The notes under the pieces: model-generated
The model's input: the letters and a program-made list of their open reading frames with translations, nothing else
Told to the model about the DNA's origin: nothing
Databases searched by the model: none
From: a virus
Virus record (IMG/VR): IMGVR_UViG_3300007363_000142
Span: 1 to 20,319 of that record
Length of the DNA stretch: 20,319 nucleotides
Direction: 5' to 3' (one strand)
Shown here: positions 15,511 to 20,319 of the stretch, piece after piece
How the letters are laid out: the number at the start of each line of letters is the position of its first letter
How positions within the stretch are numbered: position 1 is the first letter of the stretch
Position numbers and translations under genes: made by a program

Positions 15511-16191
15511 ATGCCCGCAACGCAAACGATCACGTCTTTCTACACGTTCACGCCGAGCACCGTGATCCGAAGCGCGGAAGTGAACAACAACTTCTCGAAT
15601 ATGCGCGGTCACTTTATCCCGATGGACCCGACGGCCTCGAGCGGGTCGCCGAGCATGACTTACGACCTCGGTGGCGTGAACAATCTTTGGCGCGGAGGAT
15701 TTCTTCAGTACGGAATGTTTTACGCGAACACCGCGGGCTCCGTTCCAACGCCAGCCACGACGACCGTCATCGCGGTCTATGCGCGAGATGACGGGAAGAT
15801 TTACAAAAAGGTGGGCGCTCTCGAAACCGAAATCGGTGCCGGCGGGGGCGTTCTGATCCCGGTCGGGACCTACGCCGCGCCGAATACGATTACGGCCGGC
15901 GGCGGGATTTCTTTCTCGCCGACGACGGGATCTCGTCAGCTCATTTTCGTTCAGGGAGACAACACCGTCACCGCGACGGACGTCACCGCGAACCCGCAAA
16001 TCGCTTACGGGAACACCGCCGGCCTTGAGATTTTCCTCATGGGAACGGACAATTCGAAGATCGTTTACCTCGAAAATGGGAATGGTCTTTACCTCGATGC
16101 TCCGTGGAACTCATACGATAAATCGGTTCTGCATTTGATCTCGCTGGGGAATAACCTCGGCTGGTTCGAAGCTGGAAGAAAGGGGCCGTAG
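15511..16191 (+). CDS. Tail fibre / receptor-binding protein A, shared anchor
   Basis: A 226-residue tail-tip protein following the hub with no gap (TAAATG). Residues 1-62 form an anchor domain shared with the next gene: ITSFYTF at 7-13, VNNNFSNMRGH, then the Asp-Pro and TYDLG motifs. The rest is glycine/threonine/alanine-rich and probably beta-structured: VIAVYARDDGKIYKKVGALE looks like the short loop motif seen in fibre proteins, followed by GAGGGVLIPVGTY, SPTTGSRQLIFVQGD and a C-terminal tip with GLEIFLMGTDNSKIVYLENG. The C-terminal part is unrelated to that of its neighbour, as expected for host-recognition domains. No enzymatic depolymerase motif is seen. Confidence 0.7.
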   Translation: MPATQTITSFYTFTPSTVIRSAEVNNNFSNMRGHFIPMDPTASSGSPSMTYDLGGVNNLWRGGFLQYGMFYANTAGSVPTPATTTVIAVYARDDGKIYKKVGALETEIGAGGGVLIPVGTYAAPNTITAGGGISFSPTTGSRQLIFVQGDNTVTATDVTANPQIAYGNTAGLEIFLMGTDNSKIVYLENGNGLYLDAPWNSYDKSVLHLISLGNNLGWFEAGRKGP

Positions 16192-17061
16192 ATGCCTTCC
16201 TCCGCAACGATCACTTCTTTCTATTCGTTCGTCGCTGGAACGAAAGCGCGCGCGACTCAAGTTAATACGAACTTCTCGCAGCTTCGTGGTCACATCATCG
16301 CGATCGACCCGAATACGGCGGCGGCTGCGCCGACGAACACCTACGACCTTGGCTCCGAGGAATATTACTGGCGCTCTCTTTACGCGAAGCGCATTCAACT
16401 TCTTTCGTCCACATCTACGGGATCGACGCTCGAAATCCGTGGAGATACGGCGACGGCAGGTGGCGCTTTCAATTTCAATATTCAAGGAACGACTCGCGCG
16501 GTGATCGGAACGAGCGGGATCGACGGGGCGTATATCAAAACGCAGTCGATCAGCGTGACGGCGCGGTCTCTCGCGGGGATTACTTCTGCTGCCGCCGCCG
16601 GTCAGATGGGACAAGCTGATTTCGCGGTCGGTCCCTATTTGATGTCCACTTCTTCGATTTTGTTCGGGTCCGATGTTCCTGGATCGACGCTGACGATCGA
16701 CACCGTTGGGCGACCTGTTCTCTTGTGCCTGACTGGTGCGACCGCCGCGAGCCAGGTCACGTTCGCCTACAAATCTTTGACCTCGATTGCAGTTCGGGTC
16801 GGTGGGAGCTTGAACATCGTTCGCGATGGGGTCACGGTCGGTCAGGTTCAGTTTGGCGTGCAGCAATTCAACTTCACGACCACCGCGATTAACGTCTCCG
16901 CCGCGACGGGTGCCGCGCTTTTGATTTTCCCCATGCAGTTCACCGTGATCGACGTACCGGCAGCGGGAAATCACAAATATTACGCATACCTCGGGATCAA
17001 CGGTCAGGACAGCGGGACGTATTTCAATCTGACTGGCCGACTGCAAGCGATCGAACTTTGA
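16192..17061 (+). CDS. Tail fibre / receptor-binding protein B, shared anchor
   Basis: A 289-residue paralogue of the preceding protein in its first 62 residues (ITSFYSF, VNTNFSQLRGH, ID P..., TYDLG, then Trp-Arg), but with a different C-terminus. After the anchor there is a Ser/Thr/Gly-rich shaft (STSTGSTLEIRGDTATAGG), then a compact beta-rich domain from about residue 115 containing ARSLAGITSAAAAGQMGQAD, VTFAYKSLTSIAVRVGGSLN and FPMQFTVIDVPAAGNHKYYA, which has the alternation expected of a jelly-roll trimeric tip. It starts directly after the stop of gene A, so the two are co-translated and may occupy alternative or stacked sites on the same tail hub. Receptor unknown. Confidence 0.7.
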   Translation: MPSSATITSFYSFVAGTKARATQVNTNFSQLRGHIIAIDPNTAAAAPTNTYDLGSEEYYWRSLYAKRIQLLSSTSTGSTLEIRGDTATAGGAFNFNIQGTTRAVIGTSGIDGAYIKTQSISVTARSLAGITSAAAAGQMGQADFAVGPYLMSTSSILFGSDVPGSTLTIDTVGRPVLLCLTGATAASQVTFAYKSLTSIAVRVGGSLNIVRDGVTVGQVQFGVQQFNFTTTAINVSAATGAALLIFPMQFTVIDVPAAGNHKYYAYLGINGQDSGTYFNLTGRLQAIEL

Positions 17062-17099
17062 TCTCTCGTCTGACCTTGACTTCGGCGGCGCGGGCCGCT

Positions 17100-17103
17100 G
17101 GAG
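17100..17103 (+). promoter_or_regulatory. Shine-Dalgarno site deciding the radical SAM start
   Basis: GGAG with 8 bases to ATG 17112. No comparable site precedes the earlier in-frame TTG at 17058, so the shorter protein is preferred. Confidence 0.5.
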
Positions 17104-17111
17104 TTGAGGAA

Positions 17112-18056
17112 ATGCTGAATTATTTAAAGTACCGCCTGAAGTATCGCTTCGCGCGTTCGCTCGACCTTACGGTTCCGGTGGACGTTTCCCTCGAACTCGC
17201 ATCACTCTGCAATCAGCGGTGCGGGTACTGCTACCACGCAAATCAAGAAACACTCCCGTTTCGAAAAGGAATGATGCCGCTCGAGACGGCGTACAAAATC
17301 ATTGGTCAGGCGGCGGACCTCGGAGTTCACTCGCTGAAGTTCAACTGGAAGGGCGAGAGCACGCTCAACCCGAACTTCGAAAAGATCACCGAATACGCGA
17401 AAAACCTCGCGCGTGGTGGAACCTTCATCGACCGCCTCACAAACTCGAACTTCAAATTCTCCACAGATCGCGAAGATATTTTTCGAGGGCTCTGCCACCA
17501 GACGAAGGTAAAGGTCTCGTTCGATTCTTTCATTCCCGAAGTCATGGAAACCCAACGAGCGGGCTCGATTCATTCCCTCGCGATGAGGAACATCGACTAC
17601 TTTTACAATCACCCAAAGAGATCGAAGACCGAGATCGTCATCCAAGCCGTTCGCACGAAACGCAATTCCGACGAGGACATCGAGGGCCAAGTTCTGCGGA
17701 GATGGCCCGAAGCCGCGGTTTCGATTCGGGATATGGTCGGCGGTCGAATCGAGAAAGATCTTTCCGACGTGACGACGCGGACGCGCGACGCGGAAAACCG
17801 TCAGTCATGCATCCAGGCTCACGCGAGGGTTATCTTCAACTGGAAGGGCGAAGCGTTCCCGTGCTGCCCGGACATCGGAGAAAAACTTCTTCTGGGTGAC
17901 ATTAATTACGCGAACCTGGACCAAATTTTTAACGACGTTCCAGCACTTCGACTGCGCGATTCTTTGCGCGACGGGACCGCTTTCGACAAAAACCCTTGCA
18001 AATCTTGCCCGTCATTTGAAAGCTATCGGGGGTTTAAGCCGTCATGGAATTCGTAA
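17112..18056 (+). CDS. Radical SAM / SPASM domain enzyme
   Basis: Iron-sulphur enzyme expected to cleave S-adenosylmethionine to a radical. With the ATG at 17112 it has 314 residues; LCNQRCGYCYH places the three [4Fe-4S] cysteines as C-x3-C-x2-C at 33, 37 and 40. The FNWKGESTLNPN segment (77-88) is the usual G-E-x-x-x-x-P SAM-binding motif. The C-terminal part is a SPASM-type auxiliary cluster domain with cysteines at 233, 251, 252, 296 and 299 (SCIQAHARVIFNWKGEAFPC, then NPCKSCPSF). SPASM enzymes modify peptides or act on sugars and other substrates; the substrate is not evident. GGAG at 17100-17103 sits 8 bases before ATG 17112. A TTG at 17058 overlapping the previous stop would add 18 residues but lacks a binding site. 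Located between tail fibre and glycosyltransferase genes. Confidence 0.88.
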   Translation: MLNYLKYRLKYRFARSLDLTVPVDVSLELASLCNQRCGYCYHANQETLPFRKGMMPLETAYKIIGQAADLGVHSLKFNWKGESTLNPNFEKITEYAKNLARGGTFIDRLTNSNFKFSTDREDIFRGLCHQTKVKVSFDSFIPEVMETQRAGSIHSLAMRNIDYFYNHPKRSKTEIVIQAVRTKRNSDEDIEGQVLRRWPEAAVSIRDMVGGRIEKDLSDVTTRTRDAENRQSCIQAHARVIFNWKGEAFPCCPDIGEKLLLGDINYANLDQIFNDVPALRLRDSLRDGTAFDKNPCKSCPSFESYRGFKPSWNS

Positions 18057-18505
18057 ACCTTAGAGAACGAGCATATTCGCATTACTACAATCAGGTGGTT
18101 CGATGCCGGACACGGAAGACATATCGTGGCATCAAAGTCAGATATAGTTTTATTGATTTTTTAGATTGGTTTTTAAAGAATCTCCCATCGTTCAAGGGAG
18201 ACCGTCTTGTAATCGGTAGAATCGACCATTCTAAAGATTATGAATTTGGTAATATTCGAATGCAGGATTTCTCAGAAAATTCTAGAGAGACGTGGCAAAG
18301 ACTCGGAAATCCTTCAAGTATAAAAGCAAAAGAAATCATTTGTTTCGACACTGAAACTGGGGAAGTAAAATTTATTGCGAAGACTATCTCCCAAGCATCA
18401 TATCTTTCTGGCGTTAGTCGTTCTACGGTACAATACCGCTGTAAATATCTTGATGGAACTCGACCTCTTAAACTGAATACAAGGATCTCTTTCTTCTATT
18501 CTTGA
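18044..18505 (+). CDS. Free-standing HNH-type homing endonuclease
   Basis: A 153-residue protein. Residues about 28-83 match the HNH nuclease pattern common in phage mobile genes: YRGIKVRYSFIDFLDWF, then IGRIDHSKDYEFGNIRM, then FSENSRE, corresponding to the L-D-R-I-D-N-x-x-x-Y-x-x-x-N-x-R-x-x-x-x-x-x-N layout. Residues about 96-134 resemble a NUMOD1-type DNA-binding tail (IICFDTETGEVKFIAKTISQ, then SGVSRSTVQYRCK). Such enzymes nick or cut specific sites and spread their own gene. Base composition is very different from its neighbours: 15 of 60 G+C at 18121-18180, against 35 of 60 at 17641-17700. The start overlaps the radical SAM stop by 13 bases. Some expected catalytic residues are not clearly identifiable, so activity is uncertain. 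Confidence 0.75.
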   Translation: MEFVNLRERAYSHYYNQVVRCRTRKTYRGIKVRYSFIDFLDWFLKNLPSFKGDRLVIGRIDHSKDYEFGNIRMQDFSENSRETWQRLGNPSSIKAKEIICFDTETGEVKFIAKTISQASYLSGVSRSTVQYRCKYLDGTRPLKLNTRISFFYS

Positions 18506-18570
18506 CCGACGCTTTGAAATGAGAAGACCATATAGCAACATACCCATTTTGGTTAAAGCAGGCAGGGTTG
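18506..18570 (+). other. AT-rich spacer downstream of the homing endonuclease
   Basis: A 65-base gap between the endonuclease stop and the nucleotidyltransferase start, one of the few non-overlapping joins in the window. It grades from AT-rich to normal composition. It contains AGGG at 18564-18567, a mediocre ribosome binding site 3 bases before ATG 18571. No convincing promoter, terminator or direct repeat is visible. Confidence 0.4.
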
Positions 18571-19887
18571 ATGAAAAAAATCGGCGTCGTCATTTGCACT
18601 CGGATCGAATCTGAGCGCGTCCCAAATAAACCACTTCGTTTGGTTAACGGAATCCCACTGATTCAACACCTCGTTCGACGCCTTCTTCGGCTCGGGGTTC
18701 CGATCATTCTCGCCGTACCGGACGATCAGAAAAAGCACTACTCGTTCCTCGAGCAGTACAACGTCAAGGTTGCGGAGCTTGGATACGCCAATGATCCTCT
18801 CTCTCGGATGCGCTTCGCCGCGCACACGTTCGGGCTCGATGCTGTTATCCGAATCACGCACGATAAAATTCTCGTCGAAGAGGAAGATGTCTTTCATGCG
18901 ATCGACGCTTTCCATCGAAAAAATTTAGATTACCTTTACGGATCAAAATTTATTCCCGGAGCCGGATTCGAAATCATTTCTCGCGCGGCTTTGGACACCG
19001 CCGCCGATGCTTACAAGAACGTGGAGTTCATCAGCTATGCTGTCCGCAACATCACGAAGAACTCATACGATTTCGACCCGCATCACCCGATTGGTCACTT
19101 CCGTTTCCTTATCGACTTCCCTGAGGATCTCGAACTTTTCGAGGTCCTTTTCTCGCAACTTGGAAACGATGCGACGCTCAAGCAATGCGTCGAGTATCTC
19201 CGTGCAAATCCCTGGCTCAAGCGACAGAACGAGCAGCCTAAACTTACGGTCTATACTTGCGCCTATAATGCCGACCGATGGATTTTGCGAGCGCTGCAAT
19301 CCGTACGCGAGCAGGTGGGTTACTCGAAAGTCGAGCATCTGGTGGTCGACGACCACTCGAACGACAAGACGTTAGAAATTGTTTCGAGCTTCTGCCTCGA
19401 GAATCCGAACGCGAGATGGATCCGCAACTCGAAGAACGTCGGTCTCGCGTCGTCGTCGAACGTCGCGCTCAAGGCCGCTCGTGGGAAGTACATCCTTCGT
19501 CTCGACGCGGACGATTACCTGATTTCGAAACACGCTCTGCGTGAACTGATTTACGAGATCGAGCACACCGGCAAGGAAGCGATCTACCCGAACAATTATT
19601 TCGGCAGCCGTTCGGTGATTCAAAGCGGGAAGGACCAGCACCATGTCGGCGGAGCGATCTTCGACAAGAGGGCGATCAATCACGTTAAGTTCACCGAAGG
19701 GCTCCGAGGATATGAAGGTCTGGATTTCTTCCTTCGTGCGCGGGACCAACTGGACGTCGGTTATCTCAATAAGCCTCTCTTCTTTTACACCCAGCGAGAA
19801 GGAAGTCTTTCTCGAACGGATGTTGAAGGCCGTGCAAAAATTAAACAGCAGATCATGAGGGAGAACGGCGTTGGCGCGACAGAATGA
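18571..19887 (+). CDS. SpsF-like nucleotidyltransferase fused to family 2 glycosyltransferase
   Basis: A 438-residue, two-domain enzyme. Residues about 1-215 match the SpsF / CMP-sugar cytidylyltransferase family: VVICTRIESERVPNKPL (6-22, the R-x-x-S-x-R-x-P-x-K-x-L nucleotide loop), RITHDKIL (94-101) and FLIDFPEDLELF (179-190, equivalent to V-D-x-P-E-D-L-E). Residues about 225-420 are a GT-A family 2 glycosyltransferase: VYTCAYNADRWI (227-238), LVVDDHSNDKT (257-267), KNVGLASSSN (288-297), LDADDYL (311-317, with the metal-binding DxD), then GYEGLDFFLRA (380-390) as the acceptor/base region. The design suggests that one protein activates a sugar and transfers it. ATG 18571 is chosen over the adjacent TTG at 18568. 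Composition is like the virion genes, not like the AT-rich endonuclease. Sugar and acceptor are unknown. Confidence 0.85.
   Translation: MKKIGVVICTRIESERVPNKPLRLVNGIPLIQHLVRRLLRLGVPIILAVPDDQKKHYSFLEQYNVKVAELGYANDPLSRMRFAAHTFGLDAVIRITHDKILVEEEDVFHAIDAFHRKNLDYLYGSKFIPGAGFEIISRAALDTAADAYKNVEFISYAVRNITKNSYDFDPHHPIGHFRFLIDFPEDLELFEVLFSQLGNDATLKQCVEYLRANPWLKRQNEQPKLTVYTCAYNADRWILRALQSVREQVGYSKVEHLVVDDHSNDKTLEIVSSFCLENPNARWIRNSKNVGLASSSNVALKAARGKYILRLDADDYLISKHALRELIYEIEHTGKEAIYPNNYFGSRSVIQSGKDQHHVGGAIFDKRAINHVKFTEGLRGYEGLDFFLRARDQLDVGYLNKPLFFYTQREGSLSRTDVEGRAKIKQQIMRENGVGATE
19858..19863 (+). promoter_or_regulatory. Shine-Dalgarno site supporting the TTG start at 19871
   Basis: AGGGAG, 7 bases before TTG 19871, lies inside the end of the glycosyltransferase gene. 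It is the main reason for accepting the unusual start codon of the small downstream gene. Confidence 0.5.
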
Positions 19888-20236
19888 AGCGATCGACCTT
19901 CTTCGGCTTTACTCACGCGGGGACACCGCCGGCTGGAATGAACTCCTGAATGTTCACGTCCGCGATCAGAACATCAACGGTCTGGCTCGTTTGCGGTATT
20001 CCGTGCAGGCGGGGATGGACGACCTCGCGAAAAAGAAATTAGCAACCGAACCGATTCAGATTTGGTACTGCCGCCTCATCAAATCCATCGAAAATTCCGC
20101 GCGCGCAATTCTGCGCCGACGCCATCCCATGCCCCACGATAATCCACTCACCCGCGTTACGGACCCTCGCGCCATCGAAGCGAAGAAGAAACGTGACACC
20201 GAGTTCAGCAAGTTCTTAATTAGAAGCTCATACTAG
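19871..20236 (+). CDS. Small unknown protein with TTG start
   Basis: A 121-residue product I do not recognise. It is mostly helical and basic, with LLRLYSRGDTAGWNELLNV near the start, DDLAKKKLATEPIQIWYCRL in the middle and a basic C-terminus containing RRRHPMPHDNPLTRVTDPRA. It starts at TTG 19871, overlapping the glycosyltransferase gene by 17 bases. AGGGAG at 19858-19863, 7 bases upstream, supports this rare start. The overlap suggests translation coupled to the glycosyltransferase. It has no visible signal peptide, membrane segment or metal-binding cluster. Function not assigned. Confidence 0.65.
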   Translation: MARQNEAIDLLRLYSRGDTAGWNELLNVHVRDQNINGLARLRYSVQAGMDDLAKKKLATEPIQIWYCRLIKSIENSARAILRRRHPMPHDNPLTRVTDPRAIEAKKKRDTEFSKFLIRSSY

Positions 20237-20244
20237 GGAGTCGC

Positions 20245-20319
20245 ATGAACGAGTTCGCAGACCGCCGTCACTGGGGCCCGAAGCCGAAGTACGATCTTGT
20301 CCGAAGCTATGTTCCGAAG
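20245..20319 (+). CDS. Start of a further gene, cut by the window end
   Basis: The first 25 codons of an open frame beginning MNEFADRRHWGPKPKYD. AGGGAG at 20235-20240 lies 4 bases before the ATG at 20245, overlapping the previous stop region, which makes a genuine start likely. The frame is open to the last base. Too little is present to name a family; the short R-R-H-W-G-P-K-P-K-Y stretch is rich in basic and aromatic residues. Confidence 0.6.
   Translation, partial: MNEFADRRHWGPKPKYDLVRSYVPK

Noticed and set aside
18503-18535. TTGACC near the end of the endonuclease as a promoter -35 box
   Set aside because: The only -10-like sequence (TATAGC) is about 23 bases away, outside the usual spacing, so a promoter is not supported.
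1-20319. tRNA genes, CRISPR arrays, insertion sequences, integrase or attachment sites
   Set aside because: No cloverleaf-like segments, regularly spaced repeats, transposase-like proteins or recombinase motifs were found on reading both strands; the only mobile-type gene is the HNH endonuclease.

Overview
The window is one arm of a tailed double-stranded DNA phage genome (or prophage) encoding a long, non-contractile tail. Every supported gene is on the + strand. Genes are packed head to tail, mostly with overlaps or gaps under 30 bases, and the order is the usual one for virion morphogenesis: packaging, portal, protease/scaffold, capsid, connectors, tail tube, tail chaperone, tape measure, tail tip, receptor binding. 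No integrase, repressor, replication or lysis gene lies in the window, so lifestyle cannot be judged. The DNA is moderately GC-rich with a strong preference for TCG, GCG, CGC and GAC codons and has frequent Shine-Dalgarno motifs, so the host is a bacterium. I cannot name the host.

Positions 17-6611 are a head module of Mu-like type: a small-terminase-like protein, the large terminase, a portal fused to a MuF minor head domain through a proline-rich linker, a protease with an internally started scaffold, a capsid cement protein and the major capsid protein. A UUCG-capped hairpin follows the capsid gene. Positions 6701-8752 hold an unknown acidic/coiled protein, a gp36-like connector, a gpG-like tail completion protein and a probable tail terminator. 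Positions 9762-15510 hold the tail tube, a G/GT tail chaperone pair made by -1 frameshifting at an A9 run, the tape measure, a distal-tail-like protein and a tail hub. Positions 15511-17061 hold two tail-tip/receptor-binding proteins that share an N-terminal anchor but have unrelated C-terminal parts.

Three genes do not belong to a standard virion assembly line: a DUF115/MptE-like (Maf-type) protein wedged between tail terminator and tail tube (8765-9748), a radical SAM/SPASM enzyme directly after the receptor-binding genes (17112-18056), and a two-domain SpsF-like nucleotidyltransferase plus family 2 glycosyltransferase (18571-19887). Together they suggest a phage-borne sugar activation, transfer and modification activity. 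Its target (virion tail or tube, or host surface glycan) is not shown by the sequence. A sharply AT-rich HNH-type homing endonuclease (18044-18505) sits between the radical SAM and glycosyltransferase genes and looks like a recent mobile insertion. The window closes with a small unknown gene and the first 25 codons of another.
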